NCBI RefSeq assembly: GCF_000304475.1
Contig: NC_018941.1
Coordinates: 558,001-622,000, forward strand
From: Kazachstania africana CBS 2517
Taxonomy: Eukaryota > Ascomycota > Saccharomycetes > Saccharomycetales > Saccharomycetaceae
Direction: 5' to 3'
DNA: 64,000 bases
The notes below the pieces were generated by a model, which was given only the letters and a program-made list of their open reading frames with translations, did not search any database and was not told where the DNA came from. Every line of letters starts with the position of its first letter. Position 1 is the stretch's first letter. The position numbers were made by a program, and so were the translations under genes. Positions 20,318-34,015 of the stretch are shown in pieces.

Positions 20318-20529
20318 AGAGCTGAGCCACTTTCTGCTGCTTCAATCGAACCCAATTATTCGAAGTTGGTCAAGCTTAATCAAGTTTTTTTGGTATTTAT
20401 TAATTATGCGATGAGATGAGGAAAAAATATGTTGATCCAATCCGCTTAGTAAATGAAGAAGTCTTATGAATATCTATTAGATTTATATATATAAAAAGAT
20501 TGTAACGCATATGTTAAAGAGTTGAATGC

Positions 20530-21705
20530 TTACTCAGCTAGGAACGAAACCACATTTTCACTGAAATCTGTGGGGTTATCTAGGAATAAATTGTGACCAG
20601 CGTCAGGAATTTCCACGTAGTGGACTGTATCCTTTAATTTGTAATTGCTCTTGGATAATAATTCAACCATGTTGTAGCCTGCATATTTATCCATCCAATC
20701 ATGTTCACCATACACAAGCATGACTTTTTTAGCCCGTAATTTGAGTAGATTATCCATTATAGGGTCTCTAGCAAGTAAATTTTTAGAAAACATATTTGTA
20801 AAATTGTTTATTGTCACTTTAGGAAATGATTTACCGTCATAGAAAACGTAATATAGATAATTTTTGTATGCCACATCGGGCACTTTCTTGTAAGCCATGT
20901 CTATGTACTGTCTAGCCATTCTACCTCCCAAAGGCCCCATCCATCTTAAGATATTCAATTGATTGTTGAAAAGAATACTTGGAACATTGAATGAACGGGC
21001 ATAATAAAGAGAAGCTGGATTTTCAAAATCTAGAGTATATTTCGTTTCCAACTCAAAATTGTTATTTAAAGAATGGATGTTTTTCTCCATACCAAGTGGC
21101 GACACTAAAATTAGGTCGTTGACTTGGTTTGGATGAGTGATAGCATATTTAAAAGATATGAATCCGCCGAACGAATGTCCTATAACATTTAATTTCTCAA
21201 TCCCATGAAACTTGCGCCATTCATCTATTCTAGAAAGGTAGTAATTCTCATATTTAGCAAGATTGGCTTTTTCAATCTCTAAATCGATAGCCTTCTTTAA
21301 GGTAAAGCCATCTTTTGATTTGTTTAATGTTATCTTGAGATCTTTCATTTTTATCACATCTGATAATTCTGGTGCAGAAGAGAGACCGTTACCAGGAAGA
21401 TCTATGGCATAAAGATCTTTAATATCTGTAGATAATCTATTGAAAGTCCGGTGAAAAGCCATTGATGAAGCCGCATAACCATGAATCAATAAAGTGGGCG
21501 TCTTGATTTTTGATGCGTTTGGATTGTGAAAATGCCATTCATTTATTTCATTATTAACCATTTGGTTAGTCTTCGTGCCTGGAACAGTCACTTTCTCCAT
21601 GATTTTTTCTTCCAATGCCTTTAATTTGATATCAGTCATTGTAACAGTTTCTGACTTGGCAGCACATACTTTATTCGTATTAAAAATGGACGACAACATT
21701 TTCAT
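20530..21705 (-). CDS. ICT1: Ict1-type lysophosphatidate acyltransferase (alpha/beta hydrolase)
   Basis: 391 residues, near the S. cerevisiae length (about 394). The alpha/beta-hydrolase fold is plain: LLIHGYAASSMAFHRTF (about 72-88), the nucleophile elbow GHSFGG at about 175-180 and AGHNLFLDNP near the C-terminus (about 365-375). The last contains HNLFLD, an HX4D motif associated with acyl transfer in the CGI-58/ABHD5-Ict1 family. Ict1 acylates lysophosphatidic acid to phosphatidic acid with acyl-CoA and is linked to solvent tolerance. The duplicate ECM18 has the same fold; the position after CHA4 favours ICT1, yet in this mosaic block the two cannot be told apart with certainty. The basic N-terminal 15 residues could target mitochondria, as known for ECM18. 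Confidence 0.9.
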   Translation of the reverse strand: MKMLSSIFNTNKVCAAKSETVTMTDIKLKALEEKIMEKVTVPGTKTNQMVNNEINEWHFHNPNASKIKTPTLLIHGYAASSMAFHRTFNRLSTDIKDLYAIDLPGNGLSSAPELSDVIKMKDLKITLNKSKDGFTLKKAIDLEIEKANLAKYENYYLSRIDEWRKFHGIEKLNVIGHSFGGFISFKYAITHPNQVNDLILVSPLGMEKNIHSLNNNFELETKYTLDFENPASLYYARSFNVPSILFNNQLNILRWMGPLGGRMARQYIDMAYKKVPDVAYKNYLYYVFYDGKSFPKVTINNFTNMFSKNLLARDPIMDNLLKLRAKKVMLVYGEHDWMDKYAGYNMVELLSKSNYKLKDTVHYVEIPDAGHNLFLDNPTDFSENVVSFLAE

Positions 21706-21762
21706 ATCCCCGTATGTTTGAAACTAGAAGCTTGTAAATACTGATATAATCTTGCCACCCAC

Positions 21763-21786
21763 ATCCATATATATATATATATGGAT
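21763..21786. repeat. Perfect 24-bp AT palindrome
   Basis: ATCC, eight AT steps and GGAT form a self-complementary 24-mer 58 bp upstream of the ICT1 start. It could contain the TATA element or extrude as a small cruciform. Confidence 0.7.
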
Positions 21787-22050
21787 ATGTGGATATTTCG
21801 ATGGAAACTGCTCGAACGTTGTGGTTAAGCAGACAAAAGCCCCGAACAATTCTCGGCCGAATCTTAACTTTACTTAATAAATTTCTCGAAGAAAGTTTCC
21901 GTGGAAGCCAAAATTTGTCAACGTGACTTTTCGTACAAGCGATGGCTCACATGGCTTCGATTATGGCATTACAAAATCTTTAAAAGCTGCTGACTTAATT
22001 GAATGGTTTTTTGGGTTGGCTTACGTGCTGATATTGAGGATTTTTTTTGC

Positions 22051-22055
22051 AAAAA
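22051..22055 (-). terminator. Pol III terminator of tRNA-Gly
   Basis: Read on the minus strand, a run of five T follows the tRNA 3' end by five bases; a longer T-poor/A-rich stretch follows. This is the usual RNA polymerase III stop. Confidence 0.75.
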
Positions 22056-22060
22056 CAATA

Positions 22061-22131
22061 TGCGCAAGCCCGGAATCGAACCGGGGGCCCAACGATGGCA
22101 ACGTTGGATTTTACCACTAAACCACTTGCGC
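22061..22131 (-). tRNA. tRNA-Gly (anticodon GCC)
   Basis: A 71-nt cloverleaf on the minus strand. The acceptor stem pairs GCGCAAG with CTTGCGC. The T-arm contains GGTTCGATTCC (B box), the D-arm GTGGTTTAGTGG (A box), and the anticodon loop reads TTGCCAT with GCC (complement at 22097-22099). There is no intron. It matches the S. cerevisiae tRNA-Gly(GCC) that I remember almost throughout. Confidence 0.97.
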
Positions 22132-22895
22132 TAACAAATTTATATCAATCCTTAGTATTTTTCATACTGACAATTACCGTTGGTCTTCTAACTGGTCTGA
22201 TTCAAGAGAAATTAGCCCAAGTTTTTAGTGCGCAATATTCTCGTAATATTAAATCGCCTTTATACTAGATATAGTCAAAACATTTGATCAAAAGCGGACT
22301 TGAGAAGCTCGATATAAGTTTGGTTTTAAATCCACAACTTTGCTTATTTAAAGTGATATGGCTATGGATGTGCACCGATATGATGGGTATATGGTGAGAT
22401 ATCTTAATGATGCAATGGGTGATTTCAAATCATTGCTACTCCTTTTCATCTTGTCACCGGCCTTTTTCAAGTCGTGAAGTATTGCCCTTATCGGTATCTA
22501 GGTTATCATATAAGTAGGTTTAGCGAGTCAGAATATGACCGTAAGCCTTAGTAATACGTAACATTATAGAAGACCCCAAGAGAGCGATACACGCAGTAAG
22601 TTCTATCGTTCAGAATAAAATTCAAATCAAGCTTTAAGCTTTTAACTTTGAATAAAGATTTTAGCAAACAAAGCATAGATATCCTGGAAGGGTATCTATG
22701 TCGCTAATTAAACAGATTTCAGTAACCAACACTACAATCATTGCTGCAATGGTCACATCAAAAATGGCAGTGTTTTCAAATGTGTCAATCTCATTGAATC
22801 AATTATGAAAATTTATAAACGATGCCAAAAAAAAAGTCTTAAATTGGTTGAGAAACACACGATATAAAGCTTACAAGAGGCAGCTGGGGCACGAA
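22132..22895. other. 0.75-kb intergenic region upstream of MIM2
   Basis: Contains the upstream flank of tRNA-Gly and the promoter side of MIM2. I looked for box C/D and H/ACA hallmarks (ATGATG-like motifs occur near 22370-22415) but found no closing stems, so no RNA gene is claimed. A run of nine A at 22827-22835 follows an ATG discussed under findings. Confidence 0.5.
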
Positions 22896-23309
22896 ATGAT
22901 TAAGGGGACTAGTAGAAATGGTAAAGATACAACTGGAGATATACCATTACATATTTTTGATGAGCTTGAAAAGGTAGAAATTGAAAGACTCGGTGATACA
23001 CATGGCCAGCGAGAAAGCAATTTATTTAATGATTTCATAGATAATACGGTTGATGAACGCCGAGATAGGATAATGCAGGACATGGAGACATCTACGTCGA
23101 ATGGAGAAGAGGCTACAGATGAAGAGGATTACGTGAGCGAGGATGAAGACTATGAGCTTGCACTATCTGAAGCGCAAAGACATTGGGAGGAATCGTTACA
23201 GCAACTGAATAAGGCCCTCAATTGGGTGATATTGCCACTGCTGGGAAAATTCATGGGACGGAAGGCTGCCACATTTGTTTGGAAGAGAGTTGCTGGATGG
23301 TTCTGGTAA
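22896..23309 (+). CDS. MIM2: Mim2, subunit of the mitochondrial outer-membrane MIM insertase
   Basis: 137 residues from the ATG at 22896. The Mim2 hallmark is at the C-terminus: LSEAQRHWEESLQQLNKALN, then WVILPLLGKFMGRKAATFVWKR, a single membrane-spanning helix with GxxxGR spacing. Mim1 and Mim2 form the complex that inserts alpha-helical outer-membrane proteins and helps TOM assembly. S. cerevisiae Mim2 is only about 87 residues. The longer N-terminal part here is hydrophilic and acidic (a Glu/Asp run at about 70-92), fitting a cytosolic tail. The frame stays open upstream to 22848 without an ATG. It lies after ICT1, as YLR099W-A does. Confidence 0.85.
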   Translation: MIKGTSRNGKDTTGDIPLHIFDELEKVEIERLGDTHGQRESNLFNDFIDNTVDERRDRIMQDMETSTSNGEEATDEEDYVSEDEDYELALSEAQRHWEESLQQLNKALNWVILPLLGKFMGRKAATFVWKRVAGWFW

Positions 23310-23475
23310 CTATTTGAATGCAAATAAATATGATACTACGCCGATTTAAGAAGGACACTCCTCAGACAATACCCATTCTTCCAATCACATTACTGAGCAT
23401 CCAATAACCAGCATCGATATGCCTGAGGGTACAACTTGGAACGACTATATATATATATATATGTATACATATATA

Positions 23476-23499
23476 ATCCTGTGCATCTTCGCACAGGAT
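23476..23499. repeat. 9-bp perfect inverted repeat in the ARO1 promoter
   Basis: ATCCTGTGC at 23476-23484 and GCACAGGAT at 23491-23499, separated by six bases. It lies 13 bp before the Gcn4 site. It may be a binding site for a dimeric regulator, or a leader hairpin if transcription starts upstream of it. Confidence 0.6.
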
Positions 23500-23511
23500 A
23501 CACATACTTAA

Positions 23512-23518
23512 TGAGTCA
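23512..23518. promoter_or_regulatory. Consensus Gcn4 site upstream of ARO1
   Basis: TGAGTCA, a perfect match to the Gcn4 consensus, 126 bp before the ARO1 start. ARO1 is under general amino-acid control in S. cerevisiae, so the site is likely functional. Confidence 0.75.
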
Positions 23519-23637
23519 CTAAATTTGAAATTTCCTCGAAGGAAAAAATATAAAAAATTCAGAATTGGTGAAGGCTATCTGAGTGTATAGTAAAATCTAG
23601 TCAGAAAGACCGTTGAAACATTGCTCCTTTTCAGTAA

Positions 23638-28386
<4,749 letters not shown>

Positions 28387-28628
28387 AAGTGGCTTCTGTA
28401 TACTGTCTTATATAAATTATTTATTTTGTGATGATTGAACGTATCTTTGACACATAAGGCGTAATGGGACTTCTATCGGACCGAGAAATATTAAACGATA
28501 ACATTTCCTTCGAAGTATTTAAGAGCGTGGATAGAGATATTTTAAAGAAAGTGCATTGTTACTTCTCGAATTCAAAGCCATTAGCTTATCATCTCTCGAG
28601 CAGTGTCACAAGTTCAATATCAACACAG

Positions 28629-29742
28629 ATGTCTCAATGGAAGGTAGCAGTAATTACAGGTACTAATAGGTATGTAGCGATGTAATTTTTTTAGGAATGC
28701 TGACAATGAGTACTAACCATCCCTAACTTCACTTTAATACAGCAACCTTGGGTTGAATATTGCTTACAGGCTAATCGAAAGGGAGGATCCCAAGAATCGA
28801 CTAACAATTGTAGTCACTTCTCGCACATTACCTCGCGTAAGAGAAGTAATTAGTCTCATTAAATCTCACATCAAAAAAATTGATCGTCCTGGTGTGATTG
28901 ATTTCGATTATTTATTGGTTGATTTCACCAATATGGTAAGTGTTCTGAATGCATACTATGATTTGAAAAATACGTACAGTGCTATTCATTATTTTTTCGT
29001 AAATGCTGCTCAAGGTGTCTACGATGGTATTGACTGGGTCGGTGCGACAAAAGAAGTATTGAATAGTCCCTTAGCTGCGGTTACATATCCTGAATATAAA
29101 ATTCAAAGAGTTGGAGTTACTTCTAAAGATGGGATGGGCCTTGTATTTCAAGCTAATGTGTTTGGGCCTTATTACTTACTCCAAAAAATATTGCCTTTAC
29201 TTATGGAGGGCAAAGCCACGATAGTTTGGGTCTCAAGTTTAATGTCAGCCCCCAAATATTTATCACTCCAAGATATAGAATTGTTAAAGACAAATGCATC
29301 ATATGAAGGTTCGAAGAGACTGGTGGATTTGCTACATATGGCAACTTTCAAAGAAATGAATTCAAAGGGGGTCAGACAGTACGTAGTACAACCTGGTATT
29401 TTTTTAAGTCATTCATTCTACAAATATTTGAATTTCTTCACGTTTTATGGTATGCTCTTTCTCTTTTACTTGGCGAGATTACTGGGTTCACAATGGCATA
29501 ATATCGATGGTTACAAAGCTGCGAATGCTCCTGTCTACGTCGCCACATTAGCTAATCCACAGTTTGAACATCAAAACAGTAAATACGGCTCCGCAGTTTC
29601 ATTTGATGGAATTGAATATATTGAGAGGACGGATATAGACCCAACTGGCTGTAATGATGTCTTAAGTTATATAAAATCAAAAGAGAAAGAATGGGATGAG
29701 AAGCTGAAAGATCAAATCAAAAGAACTAGGATACCAATCTGA
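28629..29742 (+). CDS. ERG27: 3-keto sterol reductase Erg27 (two exons: 28629-28669, 28743-29742)
   Basis: Joining 28629-28669 to 28743-29742 gives 346 residues, almost the S. cerevisiae length (347), starting MSQWKVAVITGTNSNLGLNI. The join rebuilds the Rossmann TGxxxxxG motif (TGTNSNLG) with the serine codon split AG/C; without splicing the frame ends six codons later at 28685. The catalytic YEGSK (YxxxK) and the rest match Erg27 closely. The enzyme reduces the 3-ketone during C-4 demethylation in ergosterol synthesis, working with Erg25, Erg26 and Erg28 at the ER and lipid droplets. An in-frame ATG at 28464 would add 55 residues absent from the family, so I prefer 28629. S. cerevisiae ERG27 is not split. 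Confidence 0.93.
28670..28742 (+). other. Spliceosomal intron in ERG27 (73 nt)
   Basis: 5' splice site GTATGT at 28670-28675, branch site TACTAAC at 28711-28717 and 3' splice site AG at 28741-28742, all perfect yeast consensus. The branch A to 3' end distance is 26 nt. It is phase 2, interrupting a serine codon in the cofactor-binding motif, only 41 nt into the coding region as is common for yeast introns. Confidence 0.93.
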
Positions 29743-29866
29743 GATAATCAATTACACGTTTTCTACACATATTGTACATAAATAAAGGTATGTATTTACA
29801 AATAGCAAATTGAATAAAATCAATCAGAAAGGCAATTTCATTAATAAGGAACTTTTAAGAGTATTC

Positions 29867-31822
29867 CTACTTATTTAGTGACATCAATGAAGCAATAAAC
29901 GTTAGAATTAATCTTGAACGGACTTCATTTATATCTTCAGGAACTAACCATATTAAAGCACCTAACTTTCTTGCGATAGAAATGGCCAATCTTGCGTTGG
30001 CATAATTATCTTCAGGAGTGTTCGTTGTTGTAACTAACTCGTAGTTAACATAACCTGGCGCAATACCATTTAAGACATCTAATAGGAAGTGAGCATTAGA
30101 TAGCTGTGGATCTTTGAAGGAACGGATGGTCGAAGGTTTGCCACCTTTAGCAGCTTGGTCTTGAGCCCATTTGAGCATTTGAGCATCTGAGATATCCTTC
30201 CCGCTGGTTGATAGTGTCTTCATAGTATTATTGATATTTCTACGCATTAATTGCCATACTAAACCTAAAGTTAATAATTTATTACCATCGAGTATGTCTG
30301 AACCCTCAATACCAACCAAAGAGAATCCATTTGCTTTACCAAGTTCAACAGCATAGTTTGTATTTTCTAAGGCCTTAAATCTGGATAACTCAACATCTGG
30401 ATTACTTTTTTTATTAACATGCTTTTTATCAACGACACCTGGCATAACTTTTTCGTATGCTTGCATTAAGACTAAACCGTCCTTCAAATCTTCAAACAAT
30501 GAGACAATTGGTGGATCAACGTCCAATGAATTTAACCACAAGGTGAATACTCTGGCTTCTCTTTCACCTTCAGCATCAAATTCTTCAATCTCAGGCCTTT
30601 CCTCTTCTTCCACTGGTTCCAAACCAGGATGTGTATTGAACAAATGTGCAACAAAAGCCAAGTTTAATTTTGGATTACCTTTAACCAAGGCACCTGGGGT
30701 TAAATACTTTCTGCAACCCAATTTATCAGCGTTCTGTAGAATTTGTTCAGCTCTATTCATCAAGTCGGAGGTTTGTAATGGTGCTTTAGAACATAAATCT
30801 GGTGCTAATTGGTTTAACAAAATAGTGTAGTTTTCACCGTCAGAAACATCTTGGGAGAAGTTTGATACTCTTCTGTTCCAGTTTGCTTGCTTTAGATGGT
30901 AATTAAACCAACGTAGTAAGATTTGTTCAGGAGGTAGTCTTAGGAATTGTTCTAAGGTCTCGTCATCTTCTAGCAGACGGTATAATTCTGGATGTAACTT
31001 AATATCAATTTTACTCAAAAGACCTCTTCTGATGATTTGCCAAATTAAACCAAGGATTAAATGTTCTTTACCTTCGATAATATCTTCTGAATGGACATTA
31101 ACGACAACACAGCCAATTGCCTTAGCTGAATTGATGACGATATTGGCATTTTCACTGGCTTGAAAATTATTCAAATTTTTCCCGTTCTTGGGTTTATTTA
31201 AAACTCTAGTATCGATAGTATCAGGCACAGAGTCATTTATCAACTTTGATAAAACTAAACCATCCCTACATTCATCGAATAATTGAAAAGTATCAGTTGG
31301 GAACGGTAACAAATGGCCAATATCTACATCGCCACTTAATACAGTGTTAATATGCTTTGTAAATTCTGTTCTTTCTTCCTCATTGATAGTATGTGTTGTA
31401 CCAGTAGTTGAACCACCAACAATGATCTTAGCCCTTGAGCCAACACCTCTGTGCTGTAGGCCAGACTCTTGAGCTTCACTGGTAACCATTTCCGTGTTTC
31501 CTCCGGCTACATTGAAACTAGTTTTTGGCATAGAAGATGCAGCCATACTTGGACCCTTTGTATCAGACTCTTTAATCTTGGAAATTAATTCGACGTAATC
31601 ATCTAGTTCGACACGGCCCGAGGCATCAACAGAGACATGTTTTAAGGTTTCTCTAGCAATGTCGTAAGGCACATTACTAGTTTTAGAAGCGCTATCAAGC
31701 GCGGTTTGTTTGTCGACCCAACCTTTATCTTCAATATCGATTTCTCTGAACTTCTCAATGGTCGAGAAAAGGTCTTCTTGGGTTAAAATGGGGAATTTTC
31801 TTTGCAATTTAACAATATTCAT
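29867..31822 (-). CDS. SAC6: Fimbrin Sac6, actin-bundling protein
   Basis: 651 residues, very similar to S. cerevisiae Sac6 (642), beginning MNIVKLQRKFPILTQEDL. An EF-hand-like N-terminal region (about 10-70) is followed by two tandem actin-binding domains, each of two calponin-homology repeats (about 145-385 and 425-650); conserved pieces are LLPFPTDTFQLFDECRDGLV, ILRWFNYHLKQA-like (LLRWFNYHLKQANW) and NGIAPGYVNYELV. Sac6 cross-links actin filaments in cables and endocytic patches. In S. cerevisiae it is YDR129C near ARO1, and its start is interrupted by an intron; here the frame is contiguous. MTC5, which lies between ARO1 and SAC6 there, is replaced here by ERG27. Confidence 0.97.
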   Translation of the reverse strand: MNIVKLQRKFPILTQEDLFSTIEKFREIDIEDKGWVDKQTALDSASKTSNVPYDIARETLKHVSVDASGRVELDDYVELISKIKESDTKGPSMAASSMPKTSFNVAGGNTEMVTSEAQESGLQHRGVGSRAKIIVGGSTTGTTHTINEEERTEFTKHINTVLSGDVDIGHLLPFPTDTFQLFDECRDGLVLSKLINDSVPDTIDTRVLNKPKNGKNLNNFQASENANIVINSAKAIGCVVVNVHSEDIIEGKEHLILGLIWQIIRRGLLSKIDIKLHPELYRLLEDDETLEQFLRLPPEQILLRWFNYHLKQANWNRRVSNFSQDVSDGENYTILLNQLAPDLCSKAPLQTSDLMNRAEQILQNADKLGCRKYLTPGALVKGNPKLNLAFVAHLFNTHPGLEPVEEEERPEIEEFDAEGEREARVFTLWLNSLDVDPPIVSLFEDLKDGLVLMQAYEKVMPGVVDKKHVNKKSNPDVELSRFKALENTNYAVELGKANGFSLVGIEGSDILDGNKLLTLGLVWQLMRRNINNTMKTLSTSGKDISDAQMLKWAQDQAAKGGKPSTIRSFKDPQLSNAHFLLDVLNGIAPGYVNYELVTTTNTPEDNYANARLAISIARKLGALIWLVPEDINEVRSRLILTFIASLMSLNK

Positions 31823-33060
31823 GTGCTACTAAACCAGTTATTAGGTGGAAATGACTCGTCCTTGGAGTTTTCTGATATGAGATGAATTGCAATAGATAAC
31901 TTTTCACTACTCATCTTTTTGCCTCTCTGCCCCCTTTCGAGAAATGTCGATGAAATTTTTAGGACGACAAATATCTGATACGGGTAACCCGCAGGACAGA
32001 GTGACAGAAATAAAGCTTCTAACTTCCTGACAGAAGGTCACTTTTGCTGGAACCAGGAGCTTCAACAAATAGGACGATGCTGGAGTACTTCGACCCAAAT
32101 GGTCCTGTATTTAGATAAAAAAAAAATAGTGATCAAGAAGTGTTTTGAAGGGCTGTAGTTACGAATTTACCTAAAAAAATGGAGACACCCATTAAGTTAA
32201 AGTATACTAGTCATTGGTTAGAGTACTAATTTATCATATCAAAATGACAATTCACAGAAGTATAGATACAGAAGCTATAGCCATGAACTAGATTTTAAAT
32301 TTATGATCGTTTAGCTAGTATATTTTATTTAGTCGAGGAAGGACAGGCCTATCCATATCAACATAATTAACCATGAATTCCAACATTACTTCGTCTAATT
32401 AAGAAATTATGGCCTCTTTTGAGCCAAACACCGACCAGTAAGGTATTAGTTTAGGCGCGTCCAGTTGTAAATTATTTGAGACGCGTGTGTATCAAGTGAA
32501 ATGAAGTTTAAAAGTTTAGTTTTCAGTCACTAAAATATGTAAGAGTGAGATATTCTATGTCTGGCATAATTGCAGAGGCTTAGTTACTTAGGCGATACTT
32601 CCTAATTTCCAAAATGGAAATGATTTAGGACAGATTTGGTTTTGTTTTCTTTCTATTTTAGGCAATGAAAGGTAGTTAATACAGCGCCCATGACGGTGGA
32701 ATGTTCGGTCATGAGAGCATATTTTTAGTTGCAGTAATCATTTTAAACTGTAGTTGTTTTCAACAGTAAGAGAATTTTCAGAGTTTATGTTTTGAGCTGG
32801 TTCACAAATATTTTCTTGAGGTGGGAACAAAATATTAACTTGGACAGACGCAACATATTATCTTGGAAAACAAATAAATTATTCCTTCATAAAGAAAAGA
32901 TTATTCTGCATTAGTCAGGCACATATATTGTTGTAGCACTACCAAAAGATAGGCAACTAATGACAGACACAAAGTACAACTTTTGTTGAGAAAATGTCTG
33001 CTGGAAATGGCAATATACCGACATTTCAATGTTTTGATAGTTAGCATGACTAATTTAGAA
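31823..33060. other. Left part of a 5-kb gene desert
   Basis: Holds the SAC6 promoter and then AT-rich sequence without frames longer than about 60 codons. A small inverted repeat (CATGAC/GTCATG) occurs near 32688-32713. No RNA gene or gene relic was recognised. Confidence 0.5.
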
Positions 33061-33076
33061 TGTTATAGAAGATATG

Positions 33077-33236
33077 AACAATAATTATGGTGTGATAAAC
33101 ACGATTATTTGTTGACACGAAATATTTATGGCGTGATAAACACGAATATATATTATCATGCAATAATTATGGTACGATAATTATGACAACGTATTGACTC
33201 ATAAATTTATAACATGATAATTGGCATAATTCAAAA
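33077..33236. repeat. Four degenerate 41-bp tandem units
   Basis: Units share the pattern AAT(A/T)(A/T)TTATGG-N-(G/C)TGATAA. The motif starts at about 33089, 33130, 33171 and 33211, a period of 40-41 bp. The first two units also share ATAAACACGA. They lie upstream of a TATAAATAC box (33251-33259) and the LTR-like copy, so they may be the upstream promoter (U3) part of a retrotransposon LTR. Confidence 0.6.
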
Positions 33237-33264
33237 TGTACTGGAAAAGGTATAAATACTCAGG

Positions 33265-33464
33265 TGACCACTGAAGTTTGATCAAAGTTTGTATCACTTT
33301 ATATTACTTTATATTATGATTATATTTTATATATAACGAGTGCATTATTTGGTATAACCACGGATTAATAAGAATTACTTCAATAACTTGACTGACATCC
33401 ACAACATGAACACTATTAAAGAAAATAATATAAAGGGATCATCCTCTGATCTTCCTTCACGTCA
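33265..33464 (+). mobile_element. LTR-like element copy A (no target duplication seen)
   Basis: About 200 bp ending in the same 27 bases that end copy B (…CCTTCACGTCA, 33438-33464). Copy B aligns with it in inverse orientation over about 155 bp without gaps, with about 12 mismatches by my hand count. Its left end (TGACCACTGAAG…) only loosely resembles the terminal repeat of B. It may be the 3' half of a longer LTR that starts near TGTTATAG at 33061, about 404 bp in total, including the 41-bp units and a TATA box. No 5-bp repeat flanks either version. Confidence 0.65.
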
Positions 33465-33818
33465 ATCTCAGTTTTATTCTATACGACGCTGTATTTTTTG
33501 AAAATACTTTAAAAACGCTCCTCTGCCCTGATTTTTGCATTCTTTTTATTGACCATATAAGCATTGTTGAATTGGCGCTGAAGCAGTTGATGGTTCTGTA
33601 ATTATGCCCCCGAATTTACTAACAGAAATTGCGTTGCGAGCAGTAGAAATTATATAACAACAGCATGTTAAAGATGTATCAATAGAATGGCCCTCCTTAG
33701 TTACTTTTTTGTAGAAGACTGCGTTATTAGCGAGCCTACCTATAATATGAATACCAAGTAGCTTCAGAAGATTGTCGGATTAACTTCCCACCTTGCTTAC
33801 AAGTGCAGATACTACTAC

Positions 33819-34015
33819 TGACGTGAAGGAAGATCAGAGGATGATATCTTTATATTATTTTCGTTAATATTGTTCATGTTGTGGATGTCAGTCAAATAAT
33901 TAAAATAATTCTTATTAATCAGTGTTTTTACCAAATAATGCACTGGTTATATATAAAATATAATCATAATATAAAATAATATAAACAGATCATCCTCTGA
34001 TCTTCCTTCACGTCA
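33819..34015 (-). mobile_element. 197-bp mobile element with long terminal inverted repeats and 5-bp target duplication (copy B)
   Basis: Bounded by TG and CA. The first 27 bases (33819-33845, starting TGACGTGAAGGAAG) are repeated as a perfect reverse complement at 33989-34015, and pairing continues with few mismatches to about 43 bp. ACTAC occurs directly before (33814-33818) and directly after (34016-34020), a classic 5-bp target-site duplication. It codes for nothing. TG…CA ends with 5-bp duplication are typical of Ty1/copia LTRs integrated upstream of tRNA genes, and tRNA-Lys starts 175 bp downstream. The long inverted ends are odd for an LTR and would also suit a MITE-like derivative. 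Confidence 0.85.

Larger units (their letters stand above)
21706..22060. other. Intergenic region between ICT1 and tRNA-Gly
   Basis: About 350 bp with the ICT1 promoter, a perfect AT-rich palindrome (listed separately) and poly-T runs near tRNA-Gly. No coding frame is credible. Confidence 0.5.

Noticed and set aside
22370..22440. ATGATG-like motifs as a box C/D snoRNA
   Set aside because: No paired D box or terminal stem at suitable distance.
28464..28628. Longer ERG27 start at 28464
   Set aside because: It would add 55 residues without counterpart in Erg27; the ATG at 28629 gives the family's usual N-terminus.
33465..33818. Internal region of a retrotransposon between copies A and B
   Set aside because: The copies are inverted, not direct, and the 354-bp spacer has no frame or primer-binding site after copy A.
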